Positions 9,029 through 17,108 of a stretch of DNA of 58,894 nt are shown here, in pieces. Position 1 is the stretch's first letter, and every line of letters starts with the position of its first letter. The notes under the pieces were generated by a model that was not told the origin of the DNA, did not search any database, and saw nothing but the letters and a program-made list of their open reading frames with translations. Both the position numbers and the translations under genes were made by a program. The stretch is from Bin55 sp028819195 (GTDB lineage: Bacteria; Pseudomonadota; Gammaproteobacteria; Pseudomonadales; Azotimanducaceae). The stretch covers positions 1 through 58,894 of the forward strand of contig JAPPMF010000016.1 of NCBI GenBank assembly GCA_028819195.1, in the 5' to 3' direction.

Positions 9029-10446
9029 AAAACGCTCGCAAAACAACCATCTGGTTAACCGCCTCTGGGCTCGCGCTACTCGTGTTAGGAATAAGTGTTT
9101 TTATCTTGTTACCCACCGCACAACCAATCACACCCACGAACCTAGTCACGCCAACAGCTTCAACCGCCTTTGCAACCACTGAGGAGATACCCCCCGATTT
9201 TCATAGTTCATCACCTGCTGAACATATCAGCCCACCATTACCCCCTGTCGATTATCCCCCTGACTCAATCGGCGAAGCTTGTGGGTTAAACGAATTCCCC
9301 CCGTATCACTGGTACGGCGACCTAGACTTCTCCACCGCTAGAAGTTTGGAAAACAGCCCCTTCGATAGTGCCGGTGAATGGAAGCTGGATAAAAAGTGTC
9401 TGACGGCGTTAGAACAGCATATTTACCCGATTAACCCCTACCTTTGGGATAAACACAAATTACCCAACTGGAGCGGCAACGCCTTTTCTTTTGTCGACAT
9501 CAATAATCCCTTGACCTTTGAACGCATCTTCGCCGATCCAGTCGGCGACTTCGTGCGCGTGCAAGAGGCACTAGCGAGACCCGAATGTCTGCTCGGTAAA
9601 GATGCCGATCCGAACTGGAACCTGCACGAAACGTGCTACGCCGACGCCATTCACAACTACGCGCTGCTAACACGGTTTTGTTACGGTAACGGACTCAGTC
9701 TCGTCCCTAGAAAATATTATTGGAAAGACGACGATCCAACTCCGGCTCAAGATCGTGGCATGTGGATACAAGCTTTAACAAGCGCTTGGGTAGACTTAAA
9801 GTGTGAATCCTTAGATCCGCTACTTGATCTAGGGGCCGACCTGCATACCGACCTACGAGAACAGATCCTAGCGCTTCATAATGAACCTGAAGAACCAGAC
9901 GCTGTTCGCTCACAATTACGCGAGCATTTTGTGAGTGATAGTACGACTAATAGTATTGAAGATTTTTTCCGAAAGATTCCACAACAGTTTAATTCCAAAC
10001 CTCAACGTCTCGAGGCAGAAGAAATCCTGATCGAGTTGGCCGCGCGTCTGGGCGACACCGCCGCCGGACTCACGCAACCGTTTAACCTAACACACCAAGA
10101 AAGGGGGTATAAATTCGGGCGCTATGCAAATTGGTTTAGCGATATTGAGCCCAACATACTGTTTTTCAAGGAACCACCTAGTGTTGACCGGGTTTATGGG
10201 GCACTATCACTGTTTGCATCACCTACCGATCCCGACCTGCGAGAGCATGTGGTAAACATTGACCTCGACGCCCTAGTACAACATTTATGCACCCCACCCT
10301 ATTACGATGAACCTACAGACCCACCCAGTTGTCAGTCCGTCATTAACGATCTACGCCAAAACCACGAAGTCCAAAATAATACCTCTATCCTAGAACGTCT
10401 TACAACTTTTGAAAAAATCGCGAGGCGCCTTGACGTTTACGAGTAA
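9025..10446 (+). CDS. Membrane-anchored protein of unknown function in an accessory patch
   Basis: This intact 473-aa frame starts with ATG 9025 inside the stop of the preceding frame (ATGA), which suggests translational coupling. It has a basic N-terminus and a hydrophobic anchor at about residues 8-29, then a Thr/Pro-rich linker to about residue 80. The large remainder contains several Cys residues that could form disulfides in the periplasm, including ...GEACGL and ...PECLL...ETCYADAI. The coding strand is visibly C-richer than neighbouring genes, suggesting different ancestry. No motif identifies an enzyme or a family. Coupling to the HExxH gene suggests a partner, such as an inhibitor, immunity protein or membrane anchor, but that is inference. 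Confidence 0.7.
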   Translation: MKNARKTTIWLTASGLALLVLGISVFILLPTAQPITPTNLVTPTASTAFATTEEIPPDFHSSSPAEHISPPLPPVDYPPDSIGEACGLNEFPPYHWYGDLDFSTARSLENSPFDSAGEWKLDKKCLTALEQHIYPINPYLWDKHKLPNWSGNAFSFVDINNPLTFERIFADPVGDFVRVQEALARPECLLGKDADPNWNLHETCYADAIHNYALLTRFCYGNGLSLVPRKYYWKDDDPTPAQDRGMWIQALTSAWVDLKCESLDPLLDLGADLHTDLREQILALHNEPEEPDAVRSQLREHFVSDSTTNSIEDFFRKIPQQFNSKPQRLEAEEILIELAARLGDTAAGLTQPFNLTHQERGYKFGRYANWFSDIEPNILFFKEPPSVDRVYGALSLFASPTDPDLREHVVNIDLDALVQHLCTPPYYDEPTDPPSCQSVINDLRQNHEVQNNTSILERLTTFEKIARRLDVYE

Positions 10447-11009
10447 TCTCGTCACCGCACAATTAGACAAAAACCCGTGCTAGAACATCAACAGCACGCA
10501 TTTGAACAAAGTCCACTAAATTAGCCCCGTTCAGTCGTTTCGAACGACTACCCTTCTTAATACGATTCCCATCACTACCCCTACGTGAAGCGTTATCGAG
10601 CTTTTCACCCGGCGATTTGAAATATTCTTGATTTCTGAGCCGTTTTAAGAAATTCCATTTTGCGCGCCGGCCTTCCTTCGACGAGATGAACCTGTCACCG
10701 TCGGTTTGCAAACGAGAAGTCAGTGAGTAGTCGCAAGTATGTGTCGTTCTAATTCAGTCAAACGTTCATTCATTTAGTTAACCCACTCCGTGCAATGTAC
10801 CACATCGACATCGAAACCAAGAATATTTTAAACCCCGAGTAATTGTGCCGCCTTGAGAAACGCACCCAATCTAGCAAACGGGTCAATCAAACTATGTTCC
10901 AGCAGGACGAACTGTTCGAGTACCGATTTAGCGGCGAGTAGATGAACCTACTTGTGACGATTAGAACTTACTATGAAGGTTTAACAAATTTGCATTTATC
11001 TGAGAAGAT
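10447..11009. other. Non-coding stretch with decayed coding-like segments
   Basis: No intact gene is supported. On the minus strand several short frames look protein-like but are interrupted: about 10918-10840 reads VHLLAAKSVLEQF and onward before a stop, and a Lys/Arg-rich frame covers 10711-10463. An inverted repeat, AGTCGTT-TCG-AACGACT, lies at 10533-10549. The C-rich texture on the plus strand matches the flank at 7440-7800. The most economical reading is the relic of one or two lost accessory genes at the edge of the patch. Confidence 0.4.
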
Positions 11010-11510
11010 CTATCTCACGGTAAACTGTAAATCTACGACCGAAGGTACTTCCGCATCGGTGCGCCACATACGCACTTGGGTCATTTGTAACCCAAGTTCA
11101 TTCTGTAATGAGAACAACCAACGAATCACATTCTCAAACGATTGTCCCTCTGTCGTTACTACGGTTCCACCATTCCCATCTTGGATTGTCTTAACAACCA
11201 CATCGTGTAAGTTGGCACTACGAGAAATCGGCGACATACCAACTTCGTCTCCCTGCCCTTGTTGAACCGCTAAGCGTTCTGTCGCTTGTTCCTGATTAAG
11301 ACGCATCCACTCGACGTCTTTAATCGCGCGTTCGTAACTCGAAATGTTGGTATTACGATAATCCGAAATTAAAGGTACGACGACTGCTAGTAACAAAAAC
11401 AGCGTAATAACGGTCCCGGCAGTTATTAACAATATCTGTTCTCGTTTTGACCGAGATTTATACCATCGACCCGCGGAAGATTCAGCTAGTTGTTGCTTAA
11501 GTTGGTTCAT
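11010..11510 (-). CDS. gspM: Type II secretion system protein GspM
   Basis: This 166-aa bitopic inner-membrane protein is the last gene of the gsp operon. It has a cytoplasmic N-terminal tail rich in basic residues, one membrane segment at about residues 26-48, then a periplasmic coiled-coil-like stretch and a small ferredoxin-like domain. GspM pairs with GspL in the inner-membrane platform that couples the GspE ATPase to the pseudopilus. The ATG overlaps the stop of gspL by 4 nt, as expected for coupled partners. Sequence similarity within GspM is low, so the call rests on length, topology and position. gspN does not follow; a non-coding patch does. Confidence 0.85.
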   Translation of the reverse strand: MNQLKQQLAESSAGRWYKSRSKREQILLITAGTVITLFLLLAVVVPLISDYRNTNISSYERAIKDVEWMRLNQEQATERLAVQQGQGDEVGMSPISRSANLHDVVVKTIQDGNGGTVVTTEGQSFENVIRWLFSLQNELGLQMTQVRMWRTDAEVPSVVDLQFTVR

Positions 11511-12778
11511 TGGACAAGACTCATCGTTAAATTAGCTCGCGTGCGTTTAACTGACTCGACATGTTCGGCTTCGTTAATACGGACATTGATATAAGAGTTT
11601 TCCAAGGCGGCTTTAAAATCGTCTAAATCATCTAGGCTCGGTATCTCAAACTCCGTTGACAGACTTTGTAACGAAGACTGAAAACGTAACGAGTTGAGTT
11701 CGACCTTGTGTGCCGGACTAGCAACAACACTTGCTAACTGACCAAGCAGATAATTAAATTGTTGCGAAACATTAGAACCTACCCCCATTCGATTACGCAT
11801 CGAAGTAGCGATATTGCGAGTTGGATGCGGTTGCTCATTGTAAATTGCTACATAAATCTCACGCATTTGATTCTCTAGTCTATTGGTTTGTATATCAGCC
11901 CATACTCCTTGGACTAACATTAAAACTAAATAAAAACCACCTAACACAGCTGCAAACACGCCAGTAACTTTTAACTCGTTGATATTTAGTGAGGAATGGA
12001 CGGCTTGATTAATGAAATCTCCTTGTAGAAGATCAATACTCCTACCCTCTTCAAAGTTGTCCACGAGCCACTCGAGTAACCCTATGTCATAGTTAATAAC
12101 TTCAGAATCACTCGACGCGAAGCGTTGAATATCCATCTCGCTGTCAGCCAACTTATGTACAAGCAATTTCGTCGGTTCTTCGTGCCCAATCAACGTAGGT
12201 TCAATGATTTCGTGAGCAAAATCATGCTCAACTGCTGCAATCTGGTCTGCTGTTCTTACCCACACGAGGGATTCACCGACTAGAACATGCACTTGTATCT
12301 CTTCTTCAGTAAGAGGTATTTGTAGTCCAACTGTCGAACAAAAAGTTGGTGCAATCCCAGCGTTTCCCATGAGTTCTATGATGGTTTGTAAGATTTCTTT
12401 TTGTATGGCAATACACTCCACAGGTTTAAACCTAGAAATTGGTCCAGTAGCAATTTGAACGTGATCTAAGTCGTCTGACAAGTAATCTTCAACTGCAAAC
12501 GGTAACGCGCGTCGAATTTGCGAAACGCTACGACCCGGGACCTCTTCTTTGACATAAAGAGTCAGCGTGTCTTCAACAAACAAATTTATCGCGGCAAACT
12601 TTCTTTCTTCAAACATCTCATCAAGGCTATCACCAATTTCATGCAATGCACAACGTGAGACCGGGGTGAGTTCGTTTTCATCGTCAGACACTGTCCAGTG
12701 CAAAATTCCTTCAATTTCTTCAGATTCGCTGAAATTTGTAATGCGAAAGTCTGTGAGATACAACCAAAGCGTGTTCAT
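11507..12778 (-). CDS. gspL: Type II secretion system protein GspL
   Basis: This 423-aa protein has a large cytoplasmic actin-fold-like N-terminal region (about residues 1-260), one membrane segment at about residues 268-291 and a periplasmic C-terminal domain. This is the standard GspL plan. GspL recruits GspE to the membrane through its cytoplasmic domain and binds GspM in the periplasm. The N-terminus MNTLWLYLTDF and a segment VSQIRRALPFAVEDYLSDDL are typical of the family. The ATG start lies 31 nt after the end of gspK, and the stop overlaps gspM. It is part of the contiguous E-M operon. Confidence 0.9.
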   Translation of the reverse strand: MNTLWLYLTDFRITNFSESEEIEGILHWTVSDDENELTPVSRCALHEIGDSLDEMFEERKFAAINLFVEDTLTLYVKEEVPGRSVSQIRRALPFAVEDYLSDDLDHVQIATGPISRFKPVECIAIQKEILQTIIELMGNAGIAPTFCSTVGLQIPLTEEEIQVHVLVGESLVWVRTADQIAAVEHDFAHEIIEPTLIGHEEPTKLLVHKLADSEMDIQRFASSDSEVINYDIGLLEWLVDNFEEGRSIDLLQGDFINQAVHSSLNINELKVTGVFAAVLGGFYLVLMLVQGVWADIQTNRLENQMREIYVAIYNEQPHPTRNIATSMRNRMGVGSNVSQQFNYLLGQLASVVASPAHKVELNSLRFQSSLQSLSTEFEIPSLDDLDDFKAALENSYINVRINEAEHVESVKRTRANLTMSLVQ

Positions 12779-12809
12779 GTTTTCCTATCTTCTCTTTTAT
12801 TCATCACTT

Positions 12810-13805
12810 TTAGCGAGATAAGCCAAGTTCTTCTTGGTCTTCAATCCACCATTTGTGGAACTGCCCATAATCACGTTTATATACAGTAACTTCTCCGCTT
12901 TGTGGATTGCGATAGAACGAGCTCGTTAAATCTACTCGCCCTCTATCCTCGTCTATTATCGTAGCTTTCATTACGAAAAAATCACTAGTAACACTTAAAT
13001 AAGGTTGAATTAAACCTAAATCTGGATACCGAGTGGTCAATTCTTCTAAATCGACCCAATTGCGTTCTTGATCAAGCAAATAACTGGCATCAAAACGGGA
13101 ATCGACAGCCAATAACAACATTTCTAAGACGTCTTCATCTACCGTATTAATATTGAGTTTAAGTTCAGACACCGGTAATACTACGACTTTTTCGCGAAAT
13201 TTCTTCATTTGTTCTTTATCAAACGTATTGAATATTTGCGCTTCTGAAATGTCCATAGCCATTTGGTTTGGTGTGCGAAACGGTGTTGGCCAGGTCGAAT
13301 ACACATAGTCTTCAGCTCCATTGATTTCACCCGATATATCTGCATCAACCCAATCTTTCCATTTTGGGGCCACATCATAATCTAAATATAGAAACCGTGT
13401 CAGCTCGAAAAATCCCTTTAATAGTGCTTCGTCGACCGTCTCTGCCGCTAACGCATTGACATTAAAGTATGCGTTCTGGTCTAGAACTTGTAAATGTACC
13501 TCACTATCCGGAATTTCAAAATCCACCTTATCAGAAGCCCATTCTTCCTCGCGATTATCTAAAGGTCTTTGATCACCTTCAAGCCAGTCTCCATATAGTC
13601 GAAAGTTCACTAATTCTTCGATCGACCAACTGTAAGCGAGTAATTGATCGTCGTTTTTCGTCAACTGAACGTGGGAAATCGTAATCCCTTGGGTTTGAGT
13701 AAGTTGAAATGCTAAAATCCCAGTAACGCCAACAATGGCTAACACACTGAGTAACGCCACGCCTTTACGATTTCTAGGTTTCGACTGTATTGTGTTACGT
13801 TCCAA
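12810..13805 (-). CDS. gspK: Type II secretion minor pseudopilin GspK
   Basis: GspK is the large minor pseudopilin that caps the T2SS pseudopilus with GspI and GspJ. The N-terminus carries the leader NRKG followed by VALLSVLAIVGVTGILA, which is the prepilin-peptidase site plus hydrophobic helix. At the +5 position it has a Leu rather than the usual Glu, as is characteristic of GspK. I placed the start at TTG 13805 (331 aa) because AAGGAA (13817-13812) precedes it by 6 nt. A TTG at 13838 would give 342 aa with a longer leader. The start overlaps the end of gspJ by 11 nt. The C-terminal part contains the SAM-like helical region usual for the family, with NINTVDEDVLEML as its best-conserved block. 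Confidence 0.88.
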   Translation of the reverse strand: MERNTIQSKPRNRKGVALLSVLAIVGVTGILAFQLTQTQGITISHVQLTKNDDQLLAYSWSIEELVNFRLYGDWLEGDQRPLDNREEEWASDKVDFEIPDSEVHLQVLDQNAYFNVNALAAETVDEALLKGFFELTRFLYLDYDVAPKWKDWVDADISGEINGAEDYVYSTWPTPFRTPNQMAMDISEAQIFNTFDKEQMKKFREKVVVLPVSELKLNINTVDEDVLEMLLLAVDSRFDASYLLDQERNWVDLEELTTRYPDLGLIQPYLSVTSDFFVMKATIIDEDRGRVDLTSSFYRNPQSGEVTVYKRDYGQFHKWWIEDQEELGLSR

Positions 13806-14481
13806 CCGGGTTTCCTTCCCCTTCTTCAGGTTCAACAAAAATCTCTGGCATTACCGGCAACAGCCATACACGCTCAATATCGCCAATGGGAAACACGTAA
13901 AACCTAATCCTAACGGCATATGGTTTTAAAGGTCCCGGTCCTGCGGTAGGATTGAGTGGGTCCAGTGTCGGTGCACTAGGATCTTCCGACGGCAATTCAG
14001 GAAAAGTCGGCTTTTCGTCCCCATTTGAATCAATAATCGTAATTTCCAAATCTAAGATATTGCTGATCAAAGTTTGTTCGACGGCGATGGTTTCAATATC
14101 TCGATCTAAGACATTCCAAAATCGGCGAATCAGGCTGTGATCTTCGTAAACGTATTGAACCCGTAATAAAGTTGAACGAGATAGATTGAGGTAATTGCTC
14201 CTGCCCGCACGTGTAAATTCCATTACAGTGCTTGCGTCCAAAGAAAATGGATCCATGAATTCTCCACCTTCATCACGAATACCGCGCATAACAATCTGAT
14301 GTATGTCACGTGTCAGTATGAGCATCGCACGATGAATTTCTTCAACACGCTCACCACGACTTAAGACTAAATCAGTCGTATTCATCGTCTGCCGCAAAAA
14401 CTGACTGGAAATGACTGCAATTAGCGAGAAGATCGTCAATGCGACCAACATTTCCATCAAAGTGAAACCGAATCGACGCGT
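13795..14481 (-). CDS. gspJ: Type II secretion minor pseudopilin GspJ, probable ACG start
   Basis: GspJ is a tip pseudopilin. The sequence shows the prepilin motif RRFG-FTLMEMLVALTIFSL, so the leader must begin upstream of the first TTG/ATG (14460/14457), which fall after the cleavage site. Upstream in this frame there is no ATG, GTG or TTG before a stop. The codon ACG at 14481-14479 lies 7 nt after AGGA (14492-14489) and would give a normal short leader of five residues ending RRFG. I therefore call ACG as start (228 aa). It overlaps gspI by 25 nt. A base substitution of ATG to ACG in the assembly is the main alternative. The rest is a typical GspJ body with a Pro-rich loop near residues 170-190. 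Confidence 0.8.
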   Translation of the reverse strand, partial: TRRFGFTLMEMLVALTIFSLIAVISSQFLRQTMNTTDLVLSRGERVEEIHRAMLILTRDIHQIVMRGIRDEGGEFMDPFSLDASTVMEFTRAGRSNYLNLSRSTLLRVQYVYEDHSLIRRFWNVLDRDIETIAVEQTLISNILDLEITIIDSNGDEKPTFPELPSEDPSAPTLDPLNPTAGPGPLKPYAVRIRFYVFPIGDIERVWLLPVMPEIFVEPEEGEGNPVGT

Positions 14482-14870
14482 TGTCCTTTCCTCATGTAAG
14501 TTGTGATCTCTTCCATTTGTTGGCGAGAATCGTTGTTTGGGTCAATGCGAGATAAAACAAAATCGACTTGATCGATCCCTTCGATCTCACCAGTAGTTCG
14601 TGTAATTTTTATCTCAAACTCTTCATCTTCATGAACAAACCGAATACGTTCTTCCGGTCGTATTTCTTGTTCGCCGAGCTTTACGTCCAATTGATATTGT
14701 TCAACACTGTTCATCAAGATCATGTGCCCCAAAGTGAAGTCTTCCAATCGTTGTTGTTGTCGAATCGCGTTACTATTGACTTGATAAACTGTAATGGCAA
14801 TCATTGCCACGATAGCAATAGATATCAGCATCTCAAGTAAGGTAAACCCTTGTGTTCGACTTGCATTCAT
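14457..14870 (-). CDS. gspI: Type II secretion minor pseudopilin GspI
   Basis: This 137-aa protein begins MNASRTQG-FTLLEMLISIAIVAMIAI. That is a prepilin-peptidase leader with the conserved Glu at +5 of the mature protein, followed by the hydrophobic assembly helix. GspI nucleates the minor-pseudopilin tip with GspJ and GspK. The ATG overlaps the gspH stop by 4 nt (ATGA on the minus strand), indicating coupled translation. Length and position between gspH and gspJ fit. The final residues overlap the gspJ leader in another frame. Confidence 0.9.
   Translation of the reverse strand: MNASRTQGFTLLEMLISIAIVAMIAITVYQVNSNAIRQQQRLEDFTLGHMILMNSVEQYQLDVKLGEQEIRPEERIRFVHEDEEFEIKITRTTGEIEGIDQVDFVLSRIDPNNDSRQQMEEITTYMRKGQRVDSVSL
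14479..14492 (-). promoter_or_regulatory. Ribosome binding site with ACG start for gspJ
   Basis: AGGAAAGGA at 14492-14484 is followed by ACG at 14481-14479. Counting from AGGA, the spacing is 7 nt. It decides the gspJ start because no standard start codon precedes the prepilin cleavage site. Confidence 0.55.
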
Positions 14871-15403
14871 TGCGCGAATAGTTCTTCGTATTCAGATTGT
14901 TTTTCGGTGGTAATCTCAGCTTTTTCTAACCCATCGGAATAAATGTACCACGCTAGGTTTTGGGGAACATATTCAATCGTTATTTCAAAAGGTGTGATTT
15001 CGCCACTTGGTTCGATAATGAGATTTGGCGTTGAATCTTCTAACTCGTCTGACTGAGAACTTTGTTGAACATCCTTGGTTTCAAGTTTTAACTCAAAATT
15101 TTCCGACAACTGATGTGAAATGTATGCACGTTTGGTTTGTGAATTCCATGTTTCTGTTACTGGATCGAATTTCAAAAAACGCATAGTATTGCGTTTAATT
15201 TCAATTCCCCAAAGCTCATTTCGGAAGGTCGATTCATTTCTCGCTAACTCGATCTGTCGAGAAATCTTATAGGTAGCTGACCGAAGTTCAGTCTTGTAGT
15301 TGCTTCCACTAATACTTACGACCACAACAGAAGCAATCAAACCGACTATGAGTAATACGACGAGAATTTCGAGTAAGGTAAATCCTGTACTAGACTTCCG
15401 CAT
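14867..15403 (-). CDS. gspH: Type II secretion minor pseudopilin GspH
   Basis: This 178-aa protein has the leader MRKSSTG-FTLLEILVVLLIVGLIASVVVV (prepilin cleavage after Gly7, Glu at +5). It is followed by the SATYKISRQIELARNESTFRNELWGIEI segment characteristic of GspH. GspH joins the pseudopilus shaft to the I-J-K tip. It lies 29 nt downstream of gspG with its own ATG. The long polar loop around residues 105-125 (Gln/Ser/Asp-rich) is within normal variation for this subunit. Confidence 0.9.
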   Translation of the reverse strand: MRKSSTGFTLLEILVVLLIVGLIASVVVVSISGSNYKTELRSATYKISRQIELARNESTFRNELWGIEIKRNTMRFLKFDPVTETWNSQTKRAYISHQLSENFELKLETKDVQQSSQSDELEDSTPNLIIEPSGEITPFEITIEYVPQNLAWYIYSDGLEKAEITTEKQSEYEELFAQ

Positions 15404-15432
15404 CGAATTAACTCTACTAATTAAAGTGGAAC

Positions 15433-15873
15433 TTACTCGTCGGAACGAATATCCGCTGCGACATCCTCGCCACCCTGCTCGCCGTCAGCACCATAAGAAA
15501 TGATGAGGTAATTTCTACCATCGTTAGTGTAAATGTAATCATTACCCCACTTGTCTTGTGGAATCTTCTTCTTATTGATATAAGGATCGGGCCCCCAATG
15601 TTTTGGTTCCGGGAAACCACTGGGTTTTTCCACTAGTGCCTCTAATCCTTGTTCGGTCGACGGGTAATGTCCGTTATCAAGTTTGTAGGCTTGTAAAGCG
15701 GTATCGAAAGATTCAATCTGAATTCGGGTGGTTTTAGCACGCGCTTTATCCGGTTCTCGTGCCACGTTGTAAACAACCACTGAGACGATCAGTCCAATAA
15801 TTAGGACAACGACCAACATCTCAAGCAGAGTAAAACCTCTGTTTTTACTTTGACGTTTTTTTGATTTTTGCAT
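15433..15873 (-). CDS. gspG: Type II secretion major pseudopilin GspG
   Basis: This is the main subunit of the periplasmic pseudopilus. The leader is basic and ends NRG-FTLLEMLVVVLIIGLIVSVV. The body contains the near-invariant GspG blocks ALQAYKLDNGHYPSTEQGLEAL, WGPDPYI and DKWGNDYIY, and the C-terminal Asp/Gly-rich calcium-binding loop (SYGADGEQGGEDVAADI). I chose ATG 15873 (146 aa). A TTG at 15888 overlapping the gspF stop would add five residues. Neither has a clear ribosome site. As the most abundant subunit it would be expected to be the best expressed of the operon. Confidence 0.93.
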   Translation of the reverse strand: MQKSKKRQSKNRGFTLLEMLVVVLIIGLIVSVVVYNVAREPDKARAKTTRIQIESFDTALQAYKLDNGHYPSTEQGLEALVEKPSGFPEPKHWGPDPYINKKKIPQDKWGNDYIYTNDGRNYLIISYGADGEQGGEDVAADIRSDE

Positions 15874-15884
15874 GATTTTAAATT

Positions 15885-17108
15885 TCAAATAGAAAAGTTT
15901 GACATCCTAAGAATAGGTTGAAGTACAGCTAGCATTATCGTAACGACGATACCAGCCATCACGAGGAGCATTAGTGGTCTAAACAACTCTACCATCATAT
16001 TGATTAGTCGAGTAAGGTCTTTCTGTTGATACTCCGCCGACTTAAATAACATGGAATCCAATGAACCACTCATTTCGCCACTCGCGATCATATGGACGAA
16101 TATTGGTGGGAACTGTCTTGTTTGTTCTAACGACTTATTCAAACTTTTGCCTTCGCTAACCTGCGTTTTAGCATTTTCCAATAACTTTCGTATCCAACGA
16201 TTCACCACCACCTCTGACGCTATTTTCATTCCTTCGACAAGAGGTACTCCACTTGTTCCAAGGATTGCCAAGGTGTTTGCATAACGCGCGGCATTGACAC
16301 TTTGTGAAAACCAGCCGATTACTGGAAGACTCAATTTAAATCGGTGCCAACTCATCTTAATGGCATTTATTGATAAGGCATAACGTATTAAGATTATACC
16401 AACAATGAGTGATCCCAAAATAACTAGCCACCATTGATGCATGAAATTACTAATACCGACTAACATCACAGTTAAATACGGTAATTCATCGCCACTCTGC
16501 GTGTAAAACTCCATTATCTGAGGTAATACATAAGTCATCAATAGTGCGACTACAACAATTGCGACTACGAATAAAAATATTGGGTAGTACAATGCTGATT
16601 GAATATTTCTACGCGACTCGTACTGTGACTCGAGGTAGGAAGCCAAGCTATTGAGAACCGGTCCAAGTTGCCCAGATTGTTCTCCGGCTCCAACTGTCGA
16701 ACGATAAAGTTCGTCGAATGTACTTGGATACTCTGACATACTTTGGGTGAGAGTGTGCCCTTCAATCACCCGACTACGTACCGACATAAAGATCGAACGG
16801 GCTTTCCTTCGGGTAGTTTGCTGACCAACCGCTGATAGTGCTTGTTCAATAGGTAAACCCGCATTGGCTAAGGTTGCAATCTGACGGGTAAATAGCACCA
16901 AATCCATTGGGCGTAACTTTCCAAAGATGCTTTTGCGTGCTTTAATCTGTCCTTCTTGCGAGGAAGTCGTCGTGGTCAGTTCAACGTCTACTGGGAATAA
17001 CCCAATGTCGCGCAATAACTGACGAACGTGGCGTAAGCTATCGCCTTCGAGAATACCTTTTTTAGTGCGCCCTTCTGTATCAAGAGCAACATATTCGTAT
17101 GCTGGCAT
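15885..17108 (-). CDS. gspF: Type II secretion inner-membrane platform protein GspF
   Basis: This 407-aa polytopic platform protein has two homologous cytoplasmic helical domains (about residues 70-165 and 270-370), each followed by membrane segments. The N-terminus MPAYEYVALDTEGRTKKG and the blocks FTRQIATLANAGLPIEQAL and ANTLAILGTSGVPLVEGM are classic GspF signatures. It couples rotation or conformational change of GspE to pseudopilus assembly. Its ATG overlaps the last base of gspE, so translation is coupled to the ATPase. Confidence 0.95.
   Translation of the reverse strand: MPAYEYVALDTEGRTKKGILEGDSLRHVRQLLRDIGLFPVDVELTTTTSSQEGQIKARKSIFGKLRPMDLVLFTRQIATLANAGLPIEQALSAVGQQTTRRKARSIFMSVRSRVIEGHTLTQSMSEYPSTFDELYRSTVGAGEQSGQLGPVLNSLASYLESQYESRRNIQSALYYPIFLFVVAIVVVALLMTYVLPQIMEFYTQSGDELPYLTVMLVGISNFMHQWWLVILGSLIVGIILIRYALSINAIKMSWHRFKLSLPVIGWFSQSVNAARYANTLAILGTSGVPLVEGMKIASEVVVNRWIRKLLENAKTQVSEGKSLNKSLEQTRQFPPIFVHMIASGEMSGSLDSMLFKSAEYQQKDLTRLINMMVELFRPLMLLVMAGIVVTIMLAVLQPILRMSNFSI

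Noticed and set aside
10463..10711. 82-codon Lys/Arg-rich minus-strand frame
   Set aside because: Lies in a patch of broken frames, has no ribosome site and no recognisable motif; treated as a possible relic.
10780..10940. Resemblance of short minus-strand frames to a nucleotidyltransferase/HEPN toxin-antitoxin pair
   Set aside because: The pieces are too short and interrupted to support a family, and no catalytic motif is visible.
14461..14483. CG dinucleotide duplication shifting gspJ out of the frame of the ATG at 14495
   Set aside because: That ATG is in the gspI frame, and removing CG would run gspI into gspJ, so the ACG start explains the data better.
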